Below are positions 25,397-34,276 of a stretch of DNA of 64,000 bases, one piece after another. The position numbers and the translations under genes were made by a program. The stretch covers positions 13,509 through 77,508 of the forward strand of contig CAAGKO010000009.1 in the NCBI GenBank assembly GCA_900770445.1. Reading direction: 5' to 3'. The stretch's first letter is position 1. Each line of letters opens with the position of its first letter. The stretch is from an uncultured Oribacterium sp. (GTDB taxonomy: Bacteria; Bacillota; Clostridia; Lachnospirales; Lachnospiraceae). The notes below the pieces were generated by a model. That model searched no databases and was not told the origin of the DNA. It worked only from the letters and a program-made list of their open reading frames with translations.

Positions 25397-25888
25397 ATGG
25401 ATGATTATATCGAGCACATGACGAAGGGAAAGCAGCCGGCCTACTGGACGGTGCTGCTGGTGATCGCGGGCGCGCTGTCCGTACTGTCACTGCTGTTTGC
25501 GTTTTATAATGTGTTCGGCATCCTGCTCTTCATCGCGGTGAGCCTCGGCACCTACGTGGTCTGGCTTTTCTCGAAGGTGGAGTATGAGTATACCTATGTC
25601 GGCGGCGGCTTCACGATGGACCAGATTCTCAACAAGACGCGGCGTCGTCAGCTGGTCGATACGACGGCTTCCGAGCTGATCGTACTCGCTCCGCAGAACT
25701 CGGACGCCGTCCGCTCGGAGCTCCGGAACGCGAAGGTCATCGACTGTGCCGGCGACTGTCCGGCCGACCGGAAGTTCGGCTATGTATACAACCGTGCGGG
25801 GCAGAAGACCTGCATGTACATCGAAGTGACCGATGCACTGCTGCGTGAGGCGAGAAGATGCACACCGCAGAAGGTAAAACTGAACTGA
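25397..25888 (+). CDS. DUF6106-like membrane-anchored protein
   Basis: A 163-residue protein of unknown role. Residues 18-60 contain two adjacent hydrophobic segments (WTVLLVIAGALSVLSLLFAF and VFGILLFIAVSLGTYVVWLF). A soluble C-terminal domain starts at YEYTYVGGGFTMDQILNKTRRR and contains several Cys residues. The layout and YEYTY..G.....I..K..RK motif match a family I associate with DUF6106 in Lachnospiraceae, recalled rather than searched. Start chosen at 25397 because AGGAGG lies 6 bp upstream. It is a single-gene unit with its own terminator. Confidence 0.7.
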   Translation: MDDYIEHMTKGKQPAYWTVLLVIAGALSVLSLLFAFYNVFGILLFIAVSLGTYVVWLFSKVEYEYTYVGGGFTMDQILNKTRRRQLVDTTASELIVLAPQNSDAVRSELRNAKVIDCAGDCPADRKFGYVYNRAGQKTCMYIEVTDALLREARRCTPQKVKLN

Positions 25889-25897
25889 TTTTAGGAT

Positions 25898-25928
25898 AAA
25901 AGACGGGTTGAAATTCAATCCGCCTTTT
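25898..25928 (+). terminator. Terminator between the DUF6106-like gene and guaB
   Basis: A 14-bp stem with one mismatch (AAAGACGGGTTGAA against TTCAATCCGCCTTT) with T4 at its 3' end. It overlaps the guaB -35 box. Confidence 0.75.
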
Positions 25929-25936
25929 GTTATACT
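25908..25936 (+). promoter_or_regulatory. guaB promoter
   Basis: TTGAAA (25908-25913), 17 bp, then TATACT (25931-25936), ending 45 bp before the start codon. Confidence 0.65.
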
Positions 25937-25981
25937 CGTTTAAATTTTATGAAAAGTCGCGATTTGAAAGGAGATTCTTCT

Positions 25982-27448
25982 ATGGCCAAGATTATCGGTG
26001 ATGGTATTACGTTTGATGATGTGCTGCTCGTTCCGCAGTACTCCGAGGTTGTTCCGAACGAAATCGACGTTTCCACCTATCTTACGAAGTCAATTCATCT
26101 CAACATTCCATTCATTTCTGCAGGTATGGATACGGTTACAGAGCATCAGATGGCGATCGCCATGGCGCGCTGCGGTGGTATCGGTATCATCCACAAGAAT
26201 ATGTCGATCGAGCAGCAGGCTGAGGAAGTCGACATGGTAAAGCGCTCGGAGAATGGTGTCATCACCGATCCGTTCTTCCTGACCGCAGATCACACCCTGA
26301 AGGATGCCAATGATCTCATGGCGAAGTTCCGCATCTCCGGCGTGCCGATCACCGAGGGCAAGAAGCTCGTCGGTATCATCACGAACCGTGACCTCGTTTT
26401 CGAGGAGGACTACACGAAGAAGATCAGCGAGTGCATGACGAGCGAGCACCTCGTAACGGCGAAGGAGGGTACCACCCTCGAGGAAGCGAAGCAGATCCTC
26501 GCACGTGCGAAGGTAGAGAAGCTCCCGATCGTCGATGATGAGGGTAATCTGAAGGGTCTCATCACCATCAAGGATATCGAGAAGCAGATGAAGTATCCGA
26601 ACGCGGCGAAGGATGCACAGGGCAGACTCCTCTGCGGTGCCGCACTCGGTATCACAGCCAATGTCGTCGAGCGTGCACAGGAGCTCATCAACGCACATGT
26701 AGACGTCGTCGTTCTCGACTCTGCACATGGCCATAGTGCAAACGTTCTGAAGTGCGTCAGCATGCTGAAGGAGAAGTTCCCGGATCTTCAGATCATCGCA
26801 GGTAATGTCGCAACCGGTGAGGCGACCGAGGCCCTCATCAAGGCCGGCGCAGACTGCGTAAAGATCGGTATCGGACCGGGCTCCATCTGTACGACCCGTG
26901 TCGTTGCCGGTATCGGTGTTCCGCAGGTATCCGCGGTTATGAATTCGTTCGAGGTAGCCGATAAGTACGGTATCCCGATCATCGCCGATGGTGGTATCCA
27001 GTACTCCGGTGATGTCGTGAAGGCGATCGCTGCAGGTGGCAGCACCGTCATGATGGGTTCTGTATTCGCAGGCTGCGACGAGGCACCGGGTGAGTTCGAG
27101 CTCTACCAGGGCCGTAAGTATAAGGTATATCGTGGCATGGGTTCGCTCGGTGCGATGAAGCAGAAGAACGGTTCTGCGGATCGTTACTTCCAGGCGAACG
27201 CGAAGAAGCTCGTACCAGAGGGTGTCGAGGGTCGTGTCGCATACAAGGGCCGCGTAGAGGATACCATCTTCCAGTTCGTCGGTGGTCTCCGCGCAGGTAT
27301 GGGCTACTGTGGTGCGAAGGATATCACGACGCTGCAGCATAACAGCCAGTTCGTGAAGATCTCCAGCGCTTCCCTGAAGGAGTCCCATCCGCATGATATT
27401 CATATCACGAAGGAAGCACCGAACTACTCGGTAGAGAATAACGACTGA
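25982..27448 (+). CDS. guaB: IMP dehydrogenase
   Basis: A 488-residue enzyme oxidising IMP to XMP with NAD, the committed step to GMP. TIM-barrel motifs include ITFDDVLLVPQYSEV, the catalytic loop GPGSICTTRVVAG (nucleophilic Cys), ADGGIQYSGD and the flap region YRGMGSLGAM. Two CBS domains are inserted at about 95-205 (from VITDPFFL; GIITNRDL; GLITIKDIEK). The start at 25982 follows AAAGGAG. A strong terminator follows. Confidence 0.97.
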   Translation: MAKIIGDGITFDDVLLVPQYSEVVPNEIDVSTYLTKSIHLNIPFISAGMDTVTEHQMAIAMARCGGIGIIHKNMSIEQQAEEVDMVKRSENGVITDPFFLTADHTLKDANDLMAKFRISGVPITEGKKLVGIITNRDLVFEEDYTKKISECMTSEHLVTAKEGTTLEEAKQILARAKVEKLPIVDDEGNLKGLITIKDIEKQMKYPNAAKDAQGRLLCGAALGITANVVERAQELINAHVDVVVLDSAHGHSANVLKCVSMLKEKFPDLQIIAGNVATGEATEALIKAGADCVKIGIGPGSICTTRVVAGIGVPQVSAVMNSFEVADKYGIPIIADGGIQYSGDVVKAIAAGGSTVMMGSVFAGCDEAPGEFELYQGRKYKVYRGMGSLGAMKQKNGSADRYFQANAKKLVPEGVEGRVAYKGRVEDTIFQFVGGLRAGMGYCGAKDITTLQHNSQFVKISSASLKESHPHDIHITKEAPNYSVENND

Positions 27449-27461
27449 TAAATAATTTTTG

Positions 27462-27497
27462 AAAGGTCAGGCTGCTATGGGCCTGACCTTTTTTTAT
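27462..27497 (+). terminator. Rho-independent terminator of guaB
   Basis: AAAGGTCAGGC pairs with GCCTGACCTT and is followed by seven or more T residues. Confidence 0.93.
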
Positions 27498-27589
27498 TTC
27501 CGTGCTAAAATTATATCTATCTTATGGCACGAGGTCGCTGGATCGCGGCCGATGTCTACATCTGAATTCTATTTCTGAAAGAGTGTGTT

Positions 27590-29758
27590 ATGATCGAAGG
27601 ATTCCTGCGGGTGGCGGTGGCCACGCCGAAAATCAAAGTTGCTGATGTGCGTTTTAATACCGATGCGGTGCTTCGTGAGATCGCAGAGGCGGATCGTCAG
27701 GGCGTCTCGCTGCTGGTGTTTCCGGAGCTGGTGCTGACGGCCTATACCTGTGCGGATCTGTTTCATCAGACGATCCTGATCGAGCGGGCAGCGGCGGCAC
27801 TCGATGAGATGGCGGAGGCGACGCGTCGCACGCAGCTCGTGGCGGTGGTCGGTGTGCCGTATATGGTCGACCACAAGCTCTATAACTGTGCGGCAGTGCT
27901 GCACGCCGGCCGCATCCTTGCGCTGGTACCGAAGAAGAATCTGCCGAACTACAGCGAGTTCTATGAGCGTCGCTGGTTCACGCCGGGACAGGCGCGTGTC
28001 GTGACACTGACGCATCGCTCGGCGGTGACGGGTGAGGAGTACGCGATTCCGTTCGGCATGAACATCCTCGTGGAGGCGATGGATCGTCCGGATTTTCGCC
28101 TCGCGTGTGAGATCTGTGAGGACGTCTGGGTGCTGGATCCACCATCGACCCGCCATGTGCTCGCCGGCGCGACGGTGATCGCGAATACCTCGGCCTCCGA
28201 TGAGACCGTTGGCAAGGACAGCTACCGTCGGGAGCTGATCCGCTCGACCAGTGCGCGGCTCGTGTCCGTCTACTGTTATGCCAATGCCGGCGACGGGGAG
28301 TCTACCACGGACCTGGTCTTCGGTGGACAGGATATCATCGCGGAGAACGGCTCCGTCGTGACGGAAGGAAGGCGCTTCGACACCGGTCTCTACATCGCGG
28401 ATGTCGACCTCCAGCGCATCACGCAGGAGCGTGCCCGCATGACGACCTTCCCGGAGATCGATGATGCGCTCCGTGACGAGTACAGCATCGTGAAGTTCCG
28501 CTTCACGCCGGTGAAGGAAAGCGCCGGAGGCGAGACACAGGCATCGGCGGATACGGAGAAGGCTTCAGCTGCGGAAGCCAAGCCGCGCAAGAAGTCCTTC
28601 GAGGAGGTCTTCGCAGCGTATGTCGATCCGCAGGCATCGACCGGCGCGTCAGCGTTCGGCGGGGCGTCCCGGGCGGCCACCCGCGTGGTGCCGGAGAGAT
28701 TGGCCGGACAGCTCGCGGCGGACGCAGCCGACCTCCGGCGCTATGTCGACCCGAAGCCGTTCGTACCGAGTGGCGCGGCGGAGCGCAATGCCCGCTGCGA
28801 TGAGATCTTCACGATCCAGGCGCTCGGCCTTAAGAAGCGACTCGAGCACACCGGCTGTCAGTCGGCCGTGATCGGCATCTCCGGCGGCCTCGACTCGACC
28901 CTGGCGCTGCTCGTCATCGCGCGCGCCTTCGACATGCTGGGGCTCCCGCGCGAGAATATCATCTCCGTGACCATGCCGGCGTTCGGCACCACGGACCGCA
29001 CATACAATAACGCGGTGACGCTGACGCGTCTTCTGCACGCGACGCTGCGGGAGATCAACATCAAGGCCGCGGTGCTGCAGCATTTCCAGGACATCGGGCA
29101 CGACCCGGAGGATCACTCCGTGGTTTACGAGAACGCGCAGGCCCGTGAGCGGACGCAGATCCTCATGGACATCGCGAATCAGTCGAACGGCATCGTCATC
29201 GGCACCGGCGACCTCAGTGAGCTCGCGCTTGGCTGGGCGACCTACAACGCCGACCATATGTCGATGTACGGGGTCAATGCCGGCGTCCCGAAGACGCTGG
29301 TGCGCTACCTCGTCAAGTTCGTCGCCGATACTTCGGAGGATGCGGACCTCGCCCGCTGCCTGAACGACATCTTCGATACGCCGGTGAGCCCGGAGCTGCT
29401 GCCGCCGACCGGCGACGGCCAGATCAGCCAGAAGACCGAGGACCTCGTCGGCCCGTATGAGCTTCACGACTTCTTCCTGTATCAGATTCTGCGCTACGGC
29501 TTCAGCCCGCGGAAGGTGTACGCGCTCGCGCTCCACGCCTTCTCGGCAGAGAATCAGGCGGAGGCCTACGACGCAGCGACGATCCTCAAGTGGCTCCGGA
29601 AGTTCTACTGGCGCTTCTTCTCACAGCAGTTCAAGCGCAGCTGCCTCCCGGACGGCCCGAAGGTCGGCTCCATCGCGGTCTCCCCGCGCGGCGACCTCCG
29701 CATGCCGAGCGACGCCGTCGTGCAGATCTGGATCGACGAGCTGAAGGAGCTGGATTGA
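27590..29758 (+). CDS. nadE: Glutamine-dependent NAD(+) synthetase
   Basis: A 722-residue two-domain enzyme that amidates deamido-NAD using glutamine. The N-terminal nitrilase-fold glutaminase has the triad Glu46 (FPELVLTAY), Lys115/116 (VPKKNLPNYSEFYE) and Cys176 (CEICEDVW). The C-terminal ATP-pyrophosphatase domain contains GISGGLDSTLALL, TGDLSELALGWATYN and DHMSMYGVNAGVPKTL. Between the domains (about 28510-28750) there is an Ala/Ser/Thr-rich insertion. It requires glutamine, linking it to the upstream nitrogen genes only indirectly. The ribosome site is weak (GAAAGAG). Confidence 0.95.
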   Translation: MIEGFLRVAVATPKIKVADVRFNTDAVLREIAEADRQGVSLLVFPELVLTAYTCADLFHQTILIERAAAALDEMAEATRRTQLVAVVGVPYMVDHKLYNCAAVLHAGRILALVPKKNLPNYSEFYERRWFTPGQARVVTLTHRSAVTGEEYAIPFGMNILVEAMDRPDFRLACEICEDVWVLDPPSTRHVLAGATVIANTSASDETVGKDSYRRELIRSTSARLVSVYCYANAGDGESTTDLVFGGQDIIAENGSVVTEGRRFDTGLYIADVDLQRITQERARMTTFPEIDDALRDEYSIVKFRFTPVKESAGGETQASADTEKASAAEAKPRKKSFEEVFAAYVDPQASTGASAFGGASRAATRVVPERLAGQLAADAADLRRYVDPKPFVPSGAAERNARCDEIFTIQALGLKKRLEHTGCQSAVIGISGGLDSTLALLVIARAFDMLGLPRENIISVTMPAFGTTDRTYNNAVTLTRLLHATLREINIKAAVLQHFQDIGHDPEDHSVVYENAQARERTQILMDIANQSNGIVIGTGDLSELALGWATYNADHMSMYGVNAGVPKTLVRYLVKFVADTSEDADLARCLNDIFDTPVSPELLPPTGDGQISQKTEDLVGPYELHDFFLYQILRYGFSPRKVYALALHAFSAENQAEAYDAATILKWLRKFYWRFFSQQFKRSCLPDGPKVGSIAVSPRGDLRMPSDAVVQIWIDELKELD

Positions 29759-29903
29759 GGCTGCCAGGACAGAAGATGCGTGATTTCATGTAAGTATGGT
29801 TGATTCGGAGAAATCAAAGATGCGTGCATGGACGCACCGCGTCTTTGTAAAAGCATGAGCGAGCTGCTTCGTGGAAGCATCGATATATAAAATAGAAACT
29901 GTG

Positions 29904-29948
29904 GCCATCGTGCAGCCGGATGAAGATTCGGAAGCACGGTGGCTTTTT
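29904..29948 (+). terminator. Rho-independent terminator after nadE
   Basis: GCCATCGTGC pairs with GCACGGTGGC (one G-T pair), followed by T5. Confidence 0.85.
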
Positions 29949-30164
29949 GTTGCCGGAGAGTTAAAGTGGATTCAGCCGGGACGAGGACGAATAGTGGGGT
30001 GTTGGCGTGATGACTTATCCAGTTTTTCTGAAATTATCCAGAATTAGATATAACACCAGGTTTGAGCTGTGATCCTTCAATTCGTTTAACGACCGACTTG
30101 AAAAATGTGGATAAACGAGCACTATTAATAATGCACACCTTGAATTATTTTGCTGTAAAGTGGC

Positions 30165-30262
30165 AAAATCAAACGACCATGCCCGCGTTGAAGGCGCATT
30201 GAAGACATCGTCTCCTGCATATCCATGGGGGCCGCGCGGAGCGTGGAGAGGGACGCAAGGTG
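30165..30262. repeat. Degenerate repeat related to 34121-34266
   Basis: AAATCAA.CGAC.ATGCCC.CG, then GAAGGCGCAT, a CATCGTCTC segment and finally CCATG.G.GGGCCGCGCG, occurs here and after rpoD in the same order. The rest of 29949-30290 is AT-rich, contains two TTATCCAG motifs (30016, 30040) and shows no gene. Confidence 0.5.
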
Positions 30263-30290
30263 TGATAAATTCTGAGTTTTAGGAGGCAGC

Positions 30291-31178
30291 GTGGAGCGAA
30301 TTACATCCACTGGAAATAAACTGATCAGAGAGGTGCGGGATCTCGAGAAGAAGGCGCGGGCGCGTCGCGAGAGCGGGCTCTTCATCGCGGAGGGCGAGCG
30401 GCTGTGCAGCGAGATTCCGGCGGCGTACATCGAGCGGATCTTCGTGGCGGACGATTATGACGGTAGTCTGCCGGAGTTTGCAGGCGAGGTGTCGCATGAT
30501 GTACAGAACGCGCAGATGAGAGCGGAAGCGGGCGCGAATGCAGCACAGACTTCCAGCCATCCGCTGCAATCACCGGACACCGGCGGGCAGCGAAATCGTG
30601 CCTCGCAGCGGACACCGAAAATTTTTCAGGTGCCGCGCGAGCTGATGGAGCATATGTCCGACACGAAAAACAGTCAGGGTATCCTGGCAGTGGTGCGGCA
30701 GAAGAAGTACACGGAGCTTCCGGGCGATTTCTTCCTGATTCTCGACACGCTCCAGGATCCGGGCAACATGGGCACGATTTTCCGTACTGCAGAGGCGGCG
30801 GGGGTCGATGGCATCCTCATGAACCGCGACTGTGTGGATGTGTACTCGCCGAAGGTGGTGCGTGCGACGATGGGCGCGATGTTCCGTATGCCGTTTATGG
30901 TCAGCGATGACCTGCCTGCGGAGATCCGGCGCATGAAGTCCGAGGGTGTGCAGGTCTACGCCGCGCATCTCCGGGGTACGAAGAACCACTGGGACTTCGA
31001 CTATCGGCAGCCGACCGCGTTTATGATCGGCAACGAGGGCAACGGCCTTCAGGATGAAATCGCTACGCTAGCCGACACCTACCTCCGTATCCCGATGATG
31101 GGACACACGGAGTCGCTCAATGCAGGCGTCGCTGCGTCTGTGCTGATGTACGAAGCACTGAGGCAGCGCATGGGCTGA
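30291..31178 (+). CDS. TrmH/SpoU-family RNA 2'-O-methyltransferase
   Basis: A 295-residue methyltransferase using S-adenosylmethionine. The N-terminal substrate-binding domain begins ITSTGNKLIREVRDLEKKARARRES. The knotted SPOUT domain has LDTLQDPGNMGTIFRTAEAAG, AFMIGNEGNGL and IPMMGHTESLNAGVAASVL, the three SpoU motifs. The start is GTG at 30291 with AGGAGG upstream. A Gln/Ala/Ser-rich insertion (about 30490-30620) sits in the linker. The target nucleotide is unknown; 23S rRNA methylation is common for the family. Confidence 0.9.
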   Translation: MERITSTGNKLIREVRDLEKKARARRESGLFIAEGERLCSEIPAAYIERIFVADDYDGSLPEFAGEVSHDVQNAQMRAEAGANAAQTSSHPLQSPDTGGQRNRASQRTPKIFQVPRELMEHMSDTKNSQGILAVVRQKKYTELPGDFFLILDTLQDPGNMGTIFRTAEAAGVDGILMNRDCVDVYSPKVVRATMGAMFRMPFMVSDDLPAEIRRMKSEGVQVYAAHLRGTKNHWDFDYRQPTAFMIGNEGNGLQDEIATLADTYLRIPMMGHTESLNAGVAASVLMYEALRQRMG

Positions 31179-31330
31179 GCTGCATCAGGAAAGCTTGATA
31201 CAGCCAATCGGAGCCGTAAAACTTCAGCTCGGATGACGATTTGATGGAAGTAAACATTGGCATCGCGGTGATGGGACACAGTGTCCTGTCACGGCAGGCC
31301 TTATCATAAGAAGAAAGGAAGAGGAATCAG

Positions 31331-32344
31331 ATGATTGATTTAACTGGACGCGACTTTTTGAAATTACTTGACTATACACCGGAGGAAATCAATTATCTCC
31401 TCGATGTCGCTGCCCGTCTGAAGGCGGAAAAGAAGGCCGGTGCGCAGCCGGGACAGACCCTGCACAGGACGAGCTTCCCGGGCAAGAACATCGCCCTGAT
31501 CTTTGAGAAGAACTCGACGAGAACGCGCTGCTCCTTCGAGGTGGCGGCGGCCGACCTCGGCATGGGCTCGACCTACCTCGGACCGACCGGTTCGCAGATC
31601 GGCAGCAAGGAGTCAATCGCGGATACCGCACGCGTGCTGAGCCGTATGTACGACGGCATCGAGTACCGTGGCTTCGGCCAGGATCTCGTGGAGGAGCTCG
31701 CGAAGTACAGCGATGTGCCGGTCTGGAATGGCCTCACGAACGAGTTCCACCCGACGCAGATGCTCGCTGACATGCTGACGATTCGTGAGCATCGTGGTGA
31801 CCTGAAGGGCCAGAAGCTGGTGTATATGGGTGACGCTCGTTACAACATGGCGGATTCCTACATGGTCGTATGCGCGAAGCTCGGCATGCATTTCGTGGCC
31901 TGCGCTCCGAAGGCGTACTGGCCGAACGCAGAGCTGATCGCGACCTGCCAGGCGGTGGCAGCGGAGACCGGCGCGACGCTCAGCTTCACAGAGAGCGTAC
32001 CGGAGGCCTGCCAGGATGCAGACGTGATCTGCACAGATGTATGGGTATCCATGAGTGAGCCGGATGAGGTCTGGGCGCAGCGTATTCACGACCTCAAGCC
32101 GTATCAGGTCAATGCGGACGCTTTCCGCTACGCGAAAGACGACGCCATCTTCCTGCACTGTCTGCCGGCCTTCCACGACACAAACACGAAGATCGGTAAG
32201 CAGATCTACGAGAAGTATGGTCTCACCGAGATGGAAGTGTCTGATGAAATTTTCGAAGGCCCGCACAGCGTCGTCTTCGACGAAGCAGAGAACCGTATGC
32301 ATACCATCAAGGCGGTGGTGTATACAAGTTTAGGTGGAAAATAA
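31331..32344 (+). CDS. argF: Ornithine carbamoyltransferase
   Basis: A 337-residue enzyme forming citrulline from ornithine and carbamoyl phosphate. Motifs are FEKNSTRTRCSFEVA (carbamoyl-phosphate loop), HPTQMLADMLTIREH and HCLPAFHD (ornithine loop with catalytic Cys). Length is normal. The 100-residue membrane protein begins at the next base after the stop. Biosynthetic (argF) and catabolic (arcB) forms cannot be told apart from sequence alone; no arc genes are nearby, which favours argF. Confidence 0.93.
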   Translation: MIDLTGRDFLKLLDYTPEEINYLLDVAARLKAEKKAGAQPGQTLHRTSFPGKNIALIFEKNSTRTRCSFEVAAADLGMGSTYLGPTGSQIGSKESIADTARVLSRMYDGIEYRGFGQDLVEELAKYSDVPVWNGLTNEFHPTQMLADMLTIREHRGDLKGQKLVYMGDARYNMADSYMVVCAKLGMHFVACAPKAYWPNAELIATCQAVAAETGATLSFTESVPEACQDADVICTDVWVSMSEPDEVWAQRIHDLKPYQVNADAFRYAKDDAIFLHCLPAFHDTNTKIGKQIYEKYGLTEMEVSDEIFEGPHSVVFDEAENRMHTIKAVVYTSLGGK

Positions 32345-32647
32345 ATGGCAAGAATCAATGCAGCAGGGCGGCAGCCGTCCCGCACACTCGACATGGTGCA
32401 CATCATCATCGGCATCGTGATCGTGGTGATGGCGGTGATGGCATTTATCAACCCGACCGAAAATATGGTACTGTTTCCGTTGATCTTTTTCGCGACCGCG
32501 ATCCTGAAGATCGTGAGCGGAGCAAATACGATCCTGAACGCGAAGCGGGCGCATGAGCACACGAACCCGCAGGGCACGATCGAACTCGTCGTCGGCATCC
32601 TCATCGCCGTACTCGGCGTGGTGTCGGCCGTGAGTGTCTGGTATTAA
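32345..32647 (+). CDS. Small three-helix membrane protein of unknown function
   Basis: A 100-residue protein with three hydrophobic stretches: MVHIIIGIVIVVMAVMAFI, MVLFPLIFFATAILKIVSG and IELVVGILIAVLGVVSAVSV. A short basic N terminus precedes them. It resembles small uncharacterised Lachnospiraceae membrane proteins (possibly DUF6637, from memory). The start directly abuts the argF stop and uses AGGTGG inside argF, so the two are translationally coupled. Confidence 0.72.
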   Translation: MARINAAGRQPSRTLDMVHIIIGIVIVVMAVMAFINPTENMVLFPLIFFATAILKIVSGANTILNAKRAHEHTNPQGTIELVVGILIAVLGVVSAVSVWY

Positions 32648-32837
32648 TATAAGAGTTTGTATCCATGCCTGCTTCTTCATATTCACGCGTGCATGAGAGG
32701 TCCGCAGTTTGTGGGACGATGCGTAGATGAAAACGCAGACCAGCGGAGTATGTCGGATGTAGGCATTGGACCAAGATAGAGTAACCCGGTTATGATGCGT
32801 GTCGTCATCGCCACGGAATGTAGAACAGGAGGGTAGT

Positions 32838-34112
32838 ATGGCTAGAAAGAAAGCATCTGATGAGAAAACCAGCAAAAAGAAGGTGAACGAAAAGCCGGAA
32901 ATCAGCAAGGAGGAGCTCGTCAAGAAGATCGAAGCGCTCTGCAAGCAGGCGGAGCAGAACAAGAACACCATCAGCCAGGCCGATATCAATGACGCATTCC
33001 GTGATTATGCGATCACCGATGATCAGATGGACAGCATTGACCGCCTCATCGAAAATCGGGGCTTCGACATCGAGCCGCTCGAGGAGGAGCTCGACAGCTT
33101 CGAGGACGGTGATCTGCCGGACCTCGACGATGACGATGTCGTCGATGATGTCGTGGGTGAGGATGGTGTCGGTGTCGACGTCGAGGGTGTTGCATCCGAT
33201 GACGAGGGCCCGAGCGAGGCAGAGTACAAGCAGGTCGAGGAAGAGAATGTCGACCTCGATGCGGTCGATCTCCTCGAGGGGATCGGCACCGAGGATCCGG
33301 TGCGTATGTATCTGAAGGAGATCGGTACGGTACCGCTGCTGTCGGCAGAGGAGGAGTATCGACTCGCCGTGCGGAAGTCTCAGGGCGATGAGGTCGCGAA
33401 GCAGCGGCTCATCGAGGCGAATCTGCGTCTCGTGGTTTCGATCGCGAAGCGCTATACCGGTCGAGGCATGAGCTTTCTGGATCTCGTGCAGGAGGGCAAC
33501 CTCGGTCTCATCAAGGGTGTCGAGAAGTTCGACCCGGAGAAGGGCTTCAAGCTCTCGACCTACGCAACCTGGTGGATCCGTCAGTCCGTGACGCGTGCGC
33601 TGGCCGATCAGGCGCGTACCATCCGTGTGCCGGTGCACATGGTCGAGACCATCAACAAGATGTCGAAGATGCAGCGTAAGCTGACCCTCGAGCTCGGCTA
33701 TGAGCCGTCCGTCAAGGAGCTCGCCGAACATCTCGACATGAGCGAGGAGAAGGTGCAGGAGATCATGCAGATCGCGCGTGAGCCGGCTTCCCTCGAGACC
33801 CCGATCGGCGAGGAGGATGACTCGAATCTCGGCGATTTCGTCGCGGATTCAAACGTCGTTTCACCGGAGGGCAATGTTGAGTCCGTGATGCTTCGCGAGC
33901 ATATCGACACCCTGCTCGGCGATCTGAAGGAGCGTGAGCGTCAGGTCATCGTGCTCCGCTTCGGCCTCGAGGACGGCCATCCGAGAACCCTCGAGGAGGT
34001 CGGCAAGGAGTTTAACGTCACCCGTGAGCGTATCCGTCAGATCGAGGCGAAGGCGCTTCGCAAGCTGCGGAACCCGGTCAGATCGAAGAGAATCAGGGAT
34101 TTCTTACAGTAA
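32838..34112 (+). CDS. rpoD: Primary sigma factor RpoD (sigma A)
   Basis: A 424-residue housekeeping sigma factor. Region 1.1 (about 20-80), an acidic Asp/Val-rich spacer (about 85-140), region 1.2 (DPVRMYLKEIGTVPLLSAEEE), region 2 (GLIKGVEKFDPEKGFKLSTY then WWIRQSVTRAL), region 3 and region 4 (VTRERIRQIEAKALRKLR) are present in order. The start at 32838 follows AGGAGG; an in-frame ATG at 32799 has no site. It would read the TTGACA/TATAAT promoters listed here. dnaG, its usual partner, is not adjacent. Confidence 0.97.
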   Translation: MARKKASDEKTSKKKVNEKPEISKEELVKKIEALCKQAEQNKNTISQADINDAFRDYAITDDQMDSIDRLIENRGFDIEPLEEELDSFEDGDLPDLDDDDVVDDVVGEDGVGVDVEGVASDDEGPSEAEYKQVEEENVDLDAVDLLEGIGTEDPVRMYLKEIGTVPLLSAEEEYRLAVRKSQGDEVAKQRLIEANLRLVVSIAKRYTGRGMSFLDLVQEGNLGLIKGVEKFDPEKGFKLSTYATWWIRQSVTRALADQARTIRVPVHMVETINKMSKMQRKLTLELGYEPSVKELAEHLDMSEEKVQEIMQIAREPASLETPIGEEDDSNLGDFVADSNVVSPEGNVESVMLREHIDTLLGDLKERERQVIVLRFGLEDGHPRTLEEVGKEFNVTRERIRQIEAKALRKLRNPVRSKRIRDFLQ

Positions 34113-34120
34113 AGTAAATC

Positions 34121-34266
34121 CATGAGAGGGCCGCGCGCAGCGCGGAGAGGCGCATGGATGCCCCCGGGCGGCGAGGCCGTTTTTCTGCCGAAGGCAGAAA
34201 AATCAAGCGACGATGCCCACGCCGAAGGCGCATCTGATGGCATCGTCTCTTTGTACCATGAGAGGG
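34121..34266 (+). repeat. Hairpin-rich repeat and terminator after rpoD
   Basis: It contains CATGAGAGGGCCGCGCG with GCGCGG pairing, a GTTTTTCTGCC/GGCAGAAAAAT hairpin (34181-34206) and a GACGATGCC/GGCATCGTC hairpin (34209-34247) followed by TCTTT. The last probably terminates rpoD. A degenerate relative lies at 30165-30262, and CATGAGAGGG recurs at 10863 and 34258. Confidence 0.6.
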
Positions 34267-34276
34267 AATTTATAGA

